Below are positions 45,085-53,665 of a stretch of DNA of 64,000 nucleotides, piece by piece. Source of the DNA: Pseudomonadota bacterium (GTDB lineage Bacteria; Desulfobacterota; Desulfobulbia; Desulfobulbales; CALZHT01); assembly GCA_018823135.1 (NCBI GenBank), contig JAHJJF010000065.1, forward strand, positions 1 to 64,000. The letters are read 5' to 3'. A program made the translations under genes and the position numbers. How positions within the stretch are numbered: the first letter of the stretch is position 1; the number at the start of each line of letters is the position of its first letter. The notes beneath the pieces are model-generated. The model worked only from the letters and a program-made list of their open reading frames with translations, ran no database searches and had not been told where the DNA came from.

Positions 45085-45957
45085 TCAGATGACCTTGTTC
45101 AGCGAGTATTCGATGATTCCCTGAGCGCCGGTTTTTAAAAGCTGCGGGACAAGATCGCGCACCTTTTGTTCAGTAATCACCGTTTCAACGGAATACCATT
45201 TCTTCTGATACAGATGCGCAATTGTCGGAGCGTTCATGCTTGGCAGGAGAGCAATCACCGCGTCCAGCTTTTCTTCAGGAACATTCATTTTAAGACCGAC
45301 AATCCGGTCAGCATTCAGCGCCCCTTGGAGCAGAACGGCCATATTCTTGATTTTTTCCTGTTTCCAGGGATCTTCCCATGCGGTTTTATTAGCTATGAGC
45401 TGGGTGTTTGAAGTCATCAATTCCTTGATAATCCGTAATCCGTGGGCACGGATCGTGCTCTCGGTTTCAGTCACTTCAACAATGGCATCGGCAAGGCCTG
45501 ATACAACCTTGCCTTCCGTTGCCCCCCAGGAAAATTCGATATCAACGTTAATACCCTTTGCTTCGAAATACTTCCTGGTAAAATTCACCAGCTCCGTGGA
45601 AATCTTTTTACCTTCAAGGTCTTCAAGCTCCTTGATATCGGAATCACCCGGTACTGCAAGCACCCACCGGGTTGGCCGCCTGCTGACCTTGGAATAGATG
45701 AGATCGGCGACCACCACTACATCAGATTCATTTTCGCAAATCCAGTCCTTACCGGTAATCCCGACATCAAGCACCCCTTTTTCAACATATCGTGACATTT
45801 CCTGGGCGCGGCAGATGGAACAGGCCAGTTCAGGATCATCAACTTCCGGGAAATAACTCCGCGATGAAAGCTTGATCCGCCAACCGGATTTTTCGAACAG
45901 CTCGATAGTTGCCTTCTCCAGACTCCCCTTGGGAAGCCCCAGCTTCAATACATTCAT
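45085..45957 (-). CDS. hisG: ATP phosphoribosyltransferase, long form
   Basis: The 290-residue enzyme begins [22 protein letters not shown] and has GITGKDWI and the phosphoribosyl-binding [19 protein letters not shown]. The extra C-terminal about 75 residues form the histidine-sensing regulatory domain, which marks the long form not needing HisZ. It performs the first step of histidine synthesis. The start ATG 45957 overlaps the hisI stop (ATGA). Confidence 0.96.
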   Translation of the reverse strand: MNVLKLGLPKGSLEKATIELFEKSGWRIKLSSRSYFPEVDDPELACSICRAQEMSRYVEKGVLDVGITGKDWICENESDVVVVADLIYSKVSRRPTRWVLAVPGDSDIKELEDLEGKKISTELVNFTRKYFEAKGINVDIEFSWGATEGKVVSGLADAIVEVTETESTIRAHGLRIIKELMTSNTQLIANKTAWEDPWKQEKIKNMAVLLQGALNADRIVGLKMNVPEEKLDAVIALLPSMNAPTIAHLYQKKWYSVETVITEQKVRDLVPQLLKTGAQGIIEYSLNKVI

Positions 45958-46331
45958 TTTTTATATACCTCCCCGGGATCAAACACCGGTTCATCTTTAA
46001 CAATAAATTTTTTATCTTCCACCCTGCGAAAAAAACAGCTGCCATATCCTTTATGACATGCGGCAGATCCCAACTGCTCCACCCGATAGACCACGGTGTC
46101 CTCATCACAATCCACCAGGACTTCCTTTATCAACTGATAATGCGAGGAAGTTTCGCCCTTCAGCCAGAGCTTGCTCCTCGAACGACTCCAGTAATGCGCC
46201 TTGCCGGTCTCCAAGGTCTTTTCCCAGGCTTCTTTATTAATATAGGCCAGCATCAACACCTCGCCGGTTTTATAGTCCTGCACTATGGCCGGCAGCAGGC
46301 CGCCGCCTTTTTCAAATTGCAATTCATCCAT
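45954..46331 (-). CDS. hisI: Phosphoribosyl-AMP cyclohydrolase
   Basis: The 125-residue protein begins [20 protein letters not shown] and has [21 protein letters not shown] and the metal-binding [15 protein letters not shown] and [10 protein letters not shown]. It opens the ring of PR-AMP in histidine synthesis. No PR-ATP pyrophosphatase domain is fused, so hisE must be elsewhere. The start ATG 46331 follows GGGAA. It is coupled to hisG by a four-base overlap. Confidence 0.95.
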   Translation of the reverse strand: MDELQFEKGGGLLPAIVQDYKTGEVLMLAYINKEAWEKTLETGKAHYWSRSRSKLWLKGETSSHYQLIKEVLVDCDEDTVVYRVEQLGSAACHKGYGSCFFRRVEDKKFIVKDEPVFDPGEVYKK

Positions 46332-46444
46332 ATTTTTCCCAGCCGATCCTGGATGCTTTTGAAAAATATCAAAGGAAAACAGCTTTGCCTCCCCTGATAT
46401 CCATGATTGGAAATACCGCTTTTTAAAAATTCTCGGAAATCTTA

Positions 46445-46630
46445 CTACTCGCCGCCTGCTGGCTCCTTTTCCGGATCCTTTTTTCGTTCCTGCAAGACTT
46501 CATCCGTTCTTTCATTTTTCAGGTAATTGATGATACACGATGACCTGAACTTACAATATTCTTCCTGGTGATGGCAAACTGCATCTTCAGACTTGATGTT
46601 TTTTTTATATTTTTCACAGATTAGATCCAA
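46445..46630 (-). CDS. Small four-cysteine protein
   Basis: The 61-residue frame starts at TTG 46630 and carries four Cys as C-X13-C-X6-C-X5-C (with [15 protein letters not shown] and CKFRSSC), followed by a helical acidic tail. A similar spacing occurs in the protein at 50497-50673. No ribosome site is clear, so the start could differ. It is co-directional with hisI (113 bp gap). It may bind a metal or an Fe-S cluster. Confidence 0.5.
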   Translation of the reverse strand: MDLICEKYKKNIKSEDAVCHHQEEYCKFRSSCIINYLKNERTDEVLQERKKDPEKEPAGGE

Positions 46631-46983
46631 CGTTATTCACGATTTGAGAGTGCTGAAACCGCGCCCTGCTCTCACCAACCGCCTCCCTAGAATCCGCAGT
46701 CCTTTTAACTCCCCTCGAAACAAAGCGCCTGCGGTTTTCACAAGACCGACAAAGTATGCTTATCTTGCTGATTTGTCAAGTCTTCAGGGTAATAGCATGT
46801 ATATAACATTGTTTATCTCACCGGCAAAAAAAATTGACTCCAAACAACCAAATCGGTTAAATTATTATCTTTTTTATAAATAATAATACATTATTCCTCG
46901 TCCAACACGCTTCGAACTGATTCATGCATCCCGTGGCCCATATTTTTTTTGAATGACCCAGAGGCAACCGGCACCAAACCCAT
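46631..46983. other. Intergenic region with candidate promoter
   Basis: About 350 bp, AT-rich near the right end. A plausible promoter for the gene at 46984 is TTGACT (46834-46839), 17 bases, TTAAAT (46857-46862). A run of A/T from 46861 to 46893 follows. Confidence 0.4.
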
Positions 46984-48414
46984 ATGGAAGAACTAACCGA
47001 TAAAATTACAAAGACAAACAAAACTTTTGCCGCCATAAAACAATCAGCAAACCAGCTGATGAATCACTCGAATATGTCACAATGGTGTCATGTTGAATTC
47101 GATTCAATTCGTCCCGTAGTCTTGAAACAACTCAATCTACCTAATGATCTTGAACGGGTCTGCAGCGAATGCCGGGATATGGCAAAATCAGTCCAGTATC
47201 ACCTTGAAGAACTGGAGTACATTTCTGATGATATCAGGACCGACATCAACCACAAGACCATAAATCCTCAACAGGCTCTCACCCGCACATTGGAATATGA
47301 AAAAAAATGCACGGGCCTGTCTCAACTTGTTCAACAGCTTGAGGACACAGGCAGGCCTCTTGCTGATTCCTACGAACAGGTATTAACCGCACTGAACTTC
47401 GACACTCTTATCAAACTGTCGCAGACCGCACCGGACGTTAAAGAAGGAATATTTTTGGACGGTTACAGGATATACCTCATAGTCACCGAAGAGGATAATT
47501 CCAGAAATAATGATGAAAAATTATCTGCGTTTGCCGCCAAAGCAGCAAGACTCGAAAGCCTCCTTGAAACAGTTGAAAAGCCCGATCTACCAGGACTTTC
47601 CGGAGCGATCGTCGCACATAACGTCAAAAAGGTGCTTGTGGTCATCAGAACACTTAAGGCCTTTTTTGACGATACAAAATTGGAGTTTAAGGACAAACTC
47701 ACCGCAGTTGATACCATAAAAAAAGAAATCACGACTCTTTTTGAAAACCCGAATCTGCCGAAAATAATTCCATCCCTTGACAAAATAATTCAGACGCTGG
47801 GCAAACATATTTCGGAATTTCAATACAAGGAACATATTCTGGATGAACTGCAAACTGCCTCGGAGTTACTCCACGACATCAATACATTCCAGTCGGTAAT
47901 ACGCCAAGCCTTTCTCCAGGACCTTCGGCAACAGGTTCAGTCCCCTGGGGCAGCCCTTAATCCCGAAACAATCAGCGTGGCAAAGGCAGACGAATTCTTT
48001 TCAGGATTTTTCGGGCTCATCCGCACCGTTAAACTGCTTATTTTGTCAATTTCCGGCACACCGGTAATCAGCGAGGCCGAACTTGAAGAAAAACTCTCTC
48101 AAGCACTGAACGCCTGCACTACTTTTTACGGTAACGACAAAAAAGCCATTGAAAAAATGACAGCCTTTATCGATGTCTTCCTGCAGACATACCAACAACC
48201 ATTTCCCTACAATGGACTCTTTACACTTTTCAAACACGCCATTGTCGATTACGGCGACCGCGTTGAAAAATTTTTGTTCAAATTCAAACTAACTAAAGAA
48301 AACACTCCCCAGGAAGAAGCGGGCTTCTTTTCTAAAGTCACGCCCCTGCCTCCTGATCTTGGAAAATTAATTGCGAGGATCAACAAACAATCCCAACAAT
48401 TTATCCAGTCCTAG
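46984..48414 (+). CDS. Unknown 476-residue helical protein
   Basis: The protein is rich in Leu, Lys, Glu and Gln, without a signal peptide or a clear membrane segment (one mild hydrophobic stretch near residue 345, GLIRTVKLLILSI). Long amphipathic helices are likely throughout. No domain or motif was recognised. The nearest downstream gene is the FKBP, 300 bp away. The start ATG 46984 has no strong ribosome site. The size and codon use make it a real gene. Confidence 0.75.
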   Translation: MEELTDKITKTNKTFAAIKQSANQLMNHSNMSQWCHVEFDSIRPVVLKQLNLPNDLERVCSECRDMAKSVQYHLEELEYISDDIRTDINHKTINPQQALTRTLEYEKKCTGLSQLVQQLEDTGRPLADSYEQVLTALNFDTLIKLSQTAPDVKEGIFLDGYRIYLIVTEEDNSRNNDEKLSAFAAKAARLESLLETVEKPDLPGLSGAIVAHNVKKVLVVIRTLKAFFDDTKLEFKDKLTAVDTIKKEITTLFENPNLPKIIPSLDKIIQTLGKHISEFQYKEHILDELQTASELLHDINTFQSVIRQAFLQDLRQQVQSPGAALNPETISVAKADEFFSGFFGLIRTVKLLILSISGTPVISEAELEEKLSQALNACTTFYGNDKKAIEKMTAFIDVFLQTYQQPFPYNGLFTLFKHAIVDYGDRVEKFLFKFKLTKENTPQEEAGFFSKVTPLPPDLGKLIARINKQSQQFIQS

Positions 48415-48715
48415 AGTCAGGTATACCGATAGGTTCTGCCATTCAAAATGGTCCCAGTGCCAATGGCGCCTGTCATTAAGTCCTTGACCGATACCAGGGA
48501 GGTTGAAAAACCATTGCAAAAAAGAGTTCTTTGCCGTTATACACAGTACAAAAAAGTGCGCTTAAGTTGGCAGCACAAAAAAATCAGTAATCTGGACAAA
48601 AATGCCTGAAAAGGCATCATCCAACTGATTCGGCACCAATTATCCTATAAAAACTTCCGGCAGGCCGTTTGATTCGGTCCCGGTGGAACGCCAAATTATC
48701 GTGGGGAATATCAAC
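48415..48715. other. Intergenic region with a small GAAA hairpin
   Basis: About 300 bp between the orphan and the FKBP gene. A hairpin ATGCCT-GAAA-AGGCAT lies at 48602-48617 with no T-run. No gene was recognised. Confidence 0.4.
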
Positions 48716-49183
48716 ATGCAACGAGCCAAACTGAAAGATTTCGTAACAGTAATCTATGAAGGAGTACTTGAAACCGGGGAGATATTCGAATCTTCAGCCG
48801 ACACAGGGCCTCTTTCATTTATCACCGGTAACAAGGAGGTATTACCGGCTTTTGACCAAGGGGTTATAGGGATGACCATCGGAGAAACAAAAACCATCCG
48901 GGTCGAACCAGAGGATGCCTTCGGCCCCAGAAACGAAACCCTGATCCATACCTTTCCCCCGGAAACTTTCGGAGACAACAAAGAGATCAAACCGGGCATG
49001 ATTGTCGGCATGACAATGGAACAGGAGGGGCAGCCTCGCCAGGTACCGGCCCTTGTTGTGGAAGTTAAAAATAACGGAGTTGTGGTTGACTTCAATCATC
49101 CGCTTGCCGGAGAGGTGCTCACCTACCAGATAACGCTCCAGAGTATTGATGAGAGTCCGGGCGCATCAAGCAACGACTCCTGA
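48716..49183 (+). CDS. FKBP-type peptidyl-prolyl isomerase, SlyD-like
   Basis: The 155-residue protein starts at ATG 48716 (MQRAKLKDFVTV) with GGGGA eight bases upstream. It has the SlyD fold: YEGVLETGEIFESS, GPLSFITGNKEVLPAFDQGVIGM, then the inserted flap GETKTIRVEPEDAFGPRNE, then MEQEGQPRQVPALVVEV and FNHPLAGEVLTY. It isomerises proline bonds and acts as a chaperone. It lacks the His-rich metal tail of E. coli SlyD. thiD begins 12 bases after it. Confidence 0.93.
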   Translation: MQRAKLKDFVTVIYEGVLETGEIFESSADTGPLSFITGNKEVLPAFDQGVIGMTIGETKTIRVEPEDAFGPRNETLIHTFPPETFGDNKEIKPGMIVGMTMEQEGQPRQVPALVVEVKNNGVVVDFNHPLAGEVLTYQITLQSIDESPGASSNDS

Positions 49184-49194
49184 TAAAAAAACCC

Positions 49195-50028
49195 ATGACC
49201 CGAAATCCTTATGCCGTAGCCTTGTCCATTGCCGGCTCCGACCCTTCCGGCGGTGCGGGCATCCAGGCCGACATCAAGACCTTTACAGTGCTCGGGGTCT
49301 ACGGCGGCGCGGCAATCACCTGCCTCACATCCCAGAATACCAGGGGGATACGATCCTTTCAACCGATCGCCGCTTCCTATGTGACGGAACAGGTAAAGAC
49401 AGTACTTACGGATCTTCCTGTGTCCCATATCAAAATCGGCATGGTGGGCAACGCTGAAATTGCTCGAGCCCTGAGCCTGATCCTGGCTGATTTCAATGGC
49501 GAAATCATCTTTGACCCCGTCCTTGCCGCCACAGGCGGAGAGCCCCTTTCAGAAAACAATCTGATCAGCGCCCTGCACGATGATCTCCTGAAAAGAATTA
49601 CCGTAATCACACCCAACATAATCGAGCTTGAAAAACTTACATCTCATCCTTGTCCGGACAAAAATCAAGTGCGGCAGGCAATGGACCTGTTGATGGACCG
49701 TTACCCAAATATCCGTGCGGTAATAACCAAGGGAGGGCATTTAAAGGAAAATGAAGATACGATAATCGACATGCTGGTATTGAAAAATAACCATGCCCAG
49801 GACCGAAATGAATTCATTGCCTCACACCCGAGAACAAAGGGCATTGAATTTCATGGAACCGGTTGCACTTTCGCCTCGGCTTTCACGGCTTTTCACATGC
49901 ATACCGGAGATTATCAACAGGCCTTTTTCAAAACGGTTGATTTTATGGATCGCCTTATTGCGCAAAGCACTGAAATGAAAATCGGCCAAACCATGCAACC
50001 CCTTGCCACGCATCTCCTGAAAGGATGA
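49195..50028 (+). CDS. thiD: Hydroxymethylpyrimidine/phosphomethylpyrimidine kinase
   Basis: The 277-residue kinase has ALSIAGSDPSGGAGIQADIKTF, then GAAITCLTSQNT, KIGMVGN, the FDPVLAATGGEPL site and HGTGCTFASAFTAF. It phosphorylates HMP and HMP-P for thiamine synthesis. The start is ATG 49195. No thi riboswitch was seen upstream. It shares its last bases with the next gene (ATGA overlap) and follows the FKBP gene closely. Confidence 0.95.
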   Translation: MTRNPYAVALSIAGSDPSGGAGIQADIKTFTVLGVYGGAAITCLTSQNTRGIRSFQPIAASYVTEQVKTVLTDLPVSHIKIGMVGNAEIARALSLILADFNGEIIFDPVLAATGGEPLSENNLISALHDDLLKRITVITPNIIELEKLTSHPCPDKNQVRQAMDLLMDRYPNIRAVITKGGHLKENEDTIIDMLVLKNNHAQDRNEFIASHPRTKGIEFHGTGCTFASAFTAFHMHTGDYQQAFFKTVDFMDRLIAQSTEMKIGQTMQPLATHLLKG

Positions 50029-50471
50029 GTCCCGCGACAATGCAGCTAAAAAACAAGTGGTCTGTATTGATGTTTCTTGTTTTGTTTCTTTTGCCGATTG
50101 CAGTACATGCTGGTTCCGAATCTGCAGAATGCAAGAAACTCTCCTATAAAGTGACTGATTCCCCGAAAAATTACTCCGTTTACGCAGATATCTACGGAAT
50201 CATCACCTTCACGGACATTCAATGCGCAATACAGATCAGAAACACCGATCTTTGCGCAACCGAAATGGCAACTTTCGACGCAACTGCAAAGGTATATGAT
50301 ATTGTCTCAGGCAGGGAACTTGAGATGTCAAAATCTTTCTTTGTCGTCGAAACTCCTGGTGAGACAAGGATTACCGCCTTTGAGCGGAAAAACGATGCAG
50401 AAATTCACATTACAGATAAAGGCGGCGGGCGGATTATTACTTTCGATCAATTAACAAATTATGCTCCGTGA
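50025..50471 (+). CDS. Secreted NosL-like protein without the copper Cys motif
   Basis: The 148-residue protein has a signal peptide (WSVLMFLVLFLLPIAVHAG) and a mature part with FTDIQCAIQIRN, then TAKVYDIVSGRELEMSKSFFVVETPGETRITAFER and a KNDAEIHI stretch. These blocks resemble the NosL order (IxCM, arDyxSg, AfyV..TP..ItAF). The C-x2-3-C or CG.M copper-lipoprotein motif of NosL is absent. It overlaps thiD by four bases and may be a second gene of the FKBP-thiD unit. The function is unknown. Confidence 0.6.
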   Translation: MSPATMQLKNKWSVLMFLVLFLLPIAVHAGSESAECKKLSYKVTDSPKNYSVYADIYGIITFTDIQCAIQIRNTDLCATEMATFDATAKVYDIVSGRELEMSKSFFVVETPGETRITAFERKNDAEIHITDKGGGRIITFDQLTNYAP

Positions 50472-50496
50472 TCACTGGCTTTGAATTTATAGAAAT

Positions 50497-50673
50497 TCAT
50501 CGACACTTTTTCTTTTCTCTCTTTTTATCCAATTCCTCCAGACGTTTGGCAAGTTCCTCACTGACGGCGACCCTTCCTTCAAGAACACAGCCACGTCTGC
50601 CCGGAATACATTCTGCATGCAACTTTCTGCAGAAATCCGTTCCGAACTCATAGTTTTTACAAGAAAATGTCAT
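50497..50673 (-). CDS. Small four-cysteine protein with CIPGRRGCVLEG motif
   Basis: The 58-residue protein starts at ATG 50673 and reads MTFSCKNYEFG, then DFCRKLHAECIPGRRGCVLEG, then a helical charged tail ending KKKCR. The four Cys are spaced C-X9-C-X6-C-X6-C, close to the protein at 46445-46630. Similar short proteins with PGRxGCVLEG occur in Desulfobacterota as far as I recall, without known function. It may bind a metal or Fe-S cluster. It converges with the NosL-like gene (25 bp). Confidence 0.65.
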   Translation of the reverse strand: MTFSCKNYEFGTDFCRKLHAECIPGRRGCVLEGRVAVSEELAKRLEELDKKREKKKCR

Positions 50674-50781
50674 CTTTTCGCACCACCTGTCCTAAAAAAC
50701 CTGTACGCCTTTTTTTTACAATAAAAGAACTCATTATCATGTAATTGCGGAACGATCGCTGAATAGTCCCGATGATTTCCC

Positions 50782-50815
50782 AAAAAAAAAGCCCCACGAT
50801 ACTAACCGTGGGGCT
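50782..50815 (-). terminator. Rho-independent terminator of the cold-shock gene
   Basis: On the minus strand AGCCCCACG, an eight-base loop and CGTGGGGCT form a nine-pair stem, followed by about nine T. It lies 25 bp past the stop of the gene at 50841-51041. Confidence 0.9.
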
Positions 50816-50840
50816 TATATTTTATCAGGTCGAAAAAAAA

Positions 50841-51041
50841 TTATAAGGCTACAACATTTTCAGCTGCCGGGCCTTTCTTACCATCGACAATATCAAATTT
50901 TACTTTCTGCCCTTCTCGCAAGGTTTTAAATCCATCGCCCGAAATCGCTGAAAAATGGACAAAGACATCTTTTCCGTCTTCCGCTTCAATAAAACCAAAT
51001 CCCTTAGACTCATTAAACCACTTTACAGTACCTTCTGACAT
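50841..51041 (-). CDS. Cold-shock-domain protein (CspA family)
   Basis: The 66-residue protein is a single cold-shock domain: [23 protein letters not shown] with RNP1 KGFGFIE and RNP2 VFVHFS. It binds single-stranded RNA and DNA as a chaperone. The start was set to ATG 51041, which has GGAG eight bases upstream, rather than the in-frame ATG 51062. A leader of some length is possible. It is a single gene with its own terminator. Confidence 0.95.
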   Translation of the reverse strand: MSEGTVKWFNESKGFGFIEAEDGKDVFVHFSAISGDGFKTLREGQKVKFDIVDGKKGPAAENVVAL

Positions 51042-51275
51042 TTGATTTACTCCTTTATTCATAATAACAAAATAAATTTACACAGATTTTTCATAGTAAA
51101 AAAAAGAACGCACAGCCGGTTAAGGGTACTGCACATAGCTATAATAACTACGAAAAACTGCTCTACATTGGGGCGATACTACCAGATAATATTTCAAGAA
51201 GCAACACAAAATAAAGAGGCAATTCATTGTTATCCTTTAAATATACATACGATATCAAACACTCCAGTTCTGATG

Positions 51276-51488
51276 TCACATCATCCTGATACGACCGCAA
51301 TCCGGGCATATCCAGGTCGGGCCGTTACTCATGCCCCATTTGTTTTCTTCAAAACATTTTTCACAGATCTGGAAACCGCAGAGACAATTATAGCAGTAAG
51401 GTAATTCACGCCCACAGCAATGACAGCGAAAAATCCTGGGGGTCCCCCTTTTCCGCCTGGTTCTGTTTTCCCCCTGACCGTCCATCAT
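51276..51488 (-). CDS. Small zinc-ribbon protein downstream of cutA
   Basis: The 70-residue protein has CHCCGREL, YCYNCLCGFQICEKCFEEN and WICPDCGRI, eight or more Cys in CXXC pairs, as in two zinc-binding knuckles. It starts with ATG 51488, overlapping the cutA stop. The function is unknown. It may be co-translated with cutA, itself a metal-linked protein. Confidence 0.7.
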   Translation of the reverse strand: MMDGQGENRTRRKRGTPRIFRCHCCGRELPYCYNCLCGFQICEKCFEENKWGMSNGPTWICPDCGRIRMM

Positions 51489-51820
51489 TGTTTCCCTGAT
51501 TCCCTTTGCAGCTCCGCATCAAGCCATGCCAGATAATCCACATTGCCCGAAAGCACTGGCACGGCAAGTATTTCCGGAACATCATAGGGATGAACTGCCT
51601 TGATCGCCGATTCAAGGGCCGGATAGATGTCCTGCCGACTTTTAATCACACACTGATACTCCTCAGCCTGTTCCAGCTTGCCCTGCCACCAGTATTTGCT
51701 GGTTACGGGTCCGACTATCTGAACACAGGCCGCAAGCCTCAGGCCAAGGATTTCATCGGCAATTTTTTCTGCATCAGCCCGTGTTTCCACAGTTGTAATA
51801 ACCTGGATATACCTTGTCAT
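51485..51820 (-). CDS. cutA: CutA1 divalent-ion tolerance protein
   Basis: The 111-residue protein starts at ATG 51820 (MTRYIQVITTVETR), preceded by GGGGAGGGGAGC, and shows the CutA pattern: ADEILGLRLAACVQIVGPVTSKYWWQGKLEQAEEYQC and IKAVHPYDVPEILAVPVLSGN, then YLAWLDAEL. CutA forms stable trimers and is linked to copper tolerance in E. coli, though its role is unclear. It lies downstream of the three Hsp20 genes on the same strand, and overlaps the next gene (zinc ribbon). Confidence 0.93.
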   Translation of the reverse strand: MTRYIQVITTVETRADAEKIADEILGLRLAACVQIVGPVTSKYWWQGKLEQAEEYQCVIKSRQDIYPALESAIKAVHPYDVPEILAVPVLSGNVDYLAWLDAELQRESGKQ

Positions 51821-51907
51821 GCTCCCCTCCCCAGACGCCTCAAAACATCTTTTCCCGGAGGCTTTGCTATATAGCCTCACGCTAACCATGTTTAAGGAAT
51901 AATCCAA

Positions 51908-52309
51908 TCAGCCGATTTTGACTTCTACTTTTTTTGGTTTTGCCGGTTCCACCTTGGGAAGAATCAAGGTCAGTATGCCGTTTTTTATGGTTGCTTGAAT
52001 TTTTTCCTGGTCGATATTTTCGGAAATCGAAAATTTTCTCAGAAAATGGCCGACTTCATATTCGCGGAGCAACACTCTTTCCCCACTCTTTTCCTCGACA
52101 TCCTGGGTACCTTTTATGGTCAGAATTCCTTCGTCAAGATCTATATCAACCCCTTCCTTTTTTACTCCCGGCATTTCCGCCTGCACCGTCACCGCAGCCT
52201 CGGTTTCGAAAATATCCACGGCCGGGATAAAACGCCTCACAGGCTTGGTTGACTCGGCGTTTCCTGAAACTTCCTGCTTTTCCTGTACACGCATTTCTTT
52301 TTCAGTCAT
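51908..52309 (-). CDS. Small heat-shock protein (Hsp20), third of three
   Basis: The 133-residue protein has an N-terminal arm rich in Glu and Lys and an alpha-crystallin domain (FIPAVDIFETEAAVTVQAEMPGVKKEGVDIDLDEG to IKNGILTLILPKVE). The tail ends KVEVKIG and lacks the I-X-I motif seen in some family members. It holds unfolded proteins. The start is ATG 52309. It follows two other Hsp20 genes in a minus-strand array. Confidence 0.93.
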   Translation of the reverse strand: MTEKEMRVQEKQEVSGNAESTKPVRRFIPAVDIFETEAAVTVQAEMPGVKKEGVDIDLDEGILTIKGTQDVEEKSGERVLLREYEVGHFLRKFSISENIDQEKIQATIKNGILTLILPKVEPAKPKKVEVKIG

Positions 52310-52361
52310 ATGATTTCCTCCGCTCTTTACGACACGTTAAGACATAAAGTCCCGCATTCCG

Positions 52362-52817
52362 TTAATCCACCCGAACAGTAATTTTCCTGGGCTTTACTTC
52401 TTCAGCCTTGGGCAATGTTATTGTCATTAATCCGTCAAGGGTCTTTGCCTCAATCTTTTCAAGATTAATCTTGGTGGGCAGCGTGACCGCGCGACTGAAA
52501 CGGCCGGTTTCGATTTCCCTTCTGTGGTAGGAATGTTTCTGTCCGGCGGTGCTTGATTTACGTTCACCCTTGATTGTCAGGGTTTCACCTTCAATGGAGA
52601 TGTCCAGATCAGCAGGATCAACGCCGGGCACCTCTGCTCTTACCAACACGGTGTTTTCATCTTCTGAAATATTTATCGCCGGATACACCGTCACCCTTGG
52701 CAGAAATCCATAATCATCGGCGCCTCCACTTGACAACCTCTCCATTTCACGCCGCATTTTCTCAAAATCCGCCCATGGATTATGAAAAGGCCTGTCCATG
52801 AATCTGATAATCGCCAT
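52362..52817 (-). CDS. Small heat-shock protein (Hsp20), second of three
   Basis: The 151-residue protein (from ATG 52817, GGAGG seven bases upstream) has the N-terminal arm MAIIRFMDRPFHNPWADFEK, a crystallin domain (VYPAINISEDENTVLVRAEVPGVDPADLDISIEG) and the end RKITVRVD. It is a normal-length family member and probably acts with its neighbours as a hetero- or homo-oligomer. Confidence 0.94.
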   Translation of the reverse strand: MAIIRFMDRPFHNPWADFEKMRREMERLSSGGADDYGFLPRVTVYPAINISEDENTVLVRAEVPGVDPADLDISIEGETLTIKGERKSSTAGQKHSYHRREIETGRFSRAVTLPTKINLEKIEAKTLDGLMTITLPKAEEVKPRKITVRVD

Positions 52818-52912
52818 AACTTTTTCCTCCATGTTTTCTTGCTGTTTATGATTATCCAAAAGCGGGTCCGTTTAATCACGAACCCGCTTCTGCTTCATTT
52901 ACGGAATCAGGC

Positions 52913-53251
52913 TTAATGGACTTTCACATGAGTTATTTTCTTTCTGTCCGCTTCAACCTTTGGAAGAGTGATATCAAGGACGCCGTTGGTATATTTGGCG
53001 TCTATCTTGTCTCTATCAACTTCTCCCGGCAATCTCACTGCCCGGTAAAAAGAACCGAAAGAACGTTCAACTCGATGATACCGTTCGCCGGACTCCTCCT
53101 TTTCATGTTTCTTTTCACCTTTGATAACCAGCATGTCCCGATCAATGGAAATGTCGATATCCTTGGGCTCAATACCCGGCACTTCCGCTTTGACGGTGAT
53201 TTTGTCATCCGATTCAAGCAAATCAAGTTGAGGGTTCCAGTCAACTTCCAT
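52913..53251 (-). CDS. Small heat-shock protein (Hsp20), first of three, short N-terminus
   Basis: The 112-residue frame starts at ATG 53251 and covers most of the crystallin domain (NPQLDLLESDDKITVKAEVPGIEPKDIDISIDRD to VKVH). It lacks the usual N-terminal arm. Upstream at 53307 a strong ribosome site leads into MTGLVPFRSRTGVPN then stop, out of frame with this gene. That short peptide resembles an Hsp20 N-terminus, so the gene may have a frameshift or a small deletion between 53251 and 53265. If so, the 112-residue product is what remains. Confidence 0.75.
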   Translation of the reverse strand: MEVDWNPQLDLLESDDKITVKAEVPGIEPKDIDISIDRDMLVIKGEKKHEKEESGERYHRVERSFGSFYRAVRLPGEVDRDKIDAKYTNGVLDITLPKVEADRKKITHVKVH

Positions 53252-53259
53252 ATCCGGAA

Positions 53260-53307
53260 CTAATTCGGAACACCAGTGCGGGATCTAAATGGTACCAGGC
53301 CTGTCAT
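53260..53307 (-). other. Out-of-frame leader resembling an Hsp20 N-terminus
   Basis: From ATG 53307, with GAGGTG close upstream, the frame reads 15 codons (MTGLVPFRSRTGVPN) and a TAG, ending eight bases before ATG 53251. It is probably the true start of the first Hsp20 gene, cut off by a shift, or else a coupled leader peptide. Confidence 0.45.
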
Positions 53308-53390
53308 TTCACCTCACCCCCTTTACATTAATCACTTGATATTGTTATATGTTTTTTTCCTTTTTAAAAAATAATTATCCCGGAAATCGT

Positions 53391-53419
53391 TGTCAAGATT
53401 ACCAATCCTTCCTGGTAAT
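53391..53419 (-). promoter_or_regulatory. Inverted repeat next to a TTGACA box ahead of the Hsp20 genes
   Basis: On the minus strand ATTACCA-N8-TGGTAAT (53398-53419) sits one base before TTGACA (53391-53396). It may be an operator next to the -35 box. The -10 box is weak. In plus orientation the same repeat precedes seven T, so it could also act as a terminator. Confidence 0.4.
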
Positions 53420-53665
53420 ATTTTTTTATCGGGATCTTCAAACCACAATGAACGGCTCGACTGACAGCATAGACATGAAATCCAACAAAACGGCTTCCAT
53501 GGAAACGAATTAATATTTTCGTGAAAAGCAGGATTTAGGGTATCATCCCGATGAAAAATCATGTATAGTTGCTCGCCTTAAAGTCAAGTTTAATTTGTAG
53601 TGCACTACACTCTCACTTTCGCGAAACATCCAATCATAGCGACAAGACAAATCAGGAGGTTACAC

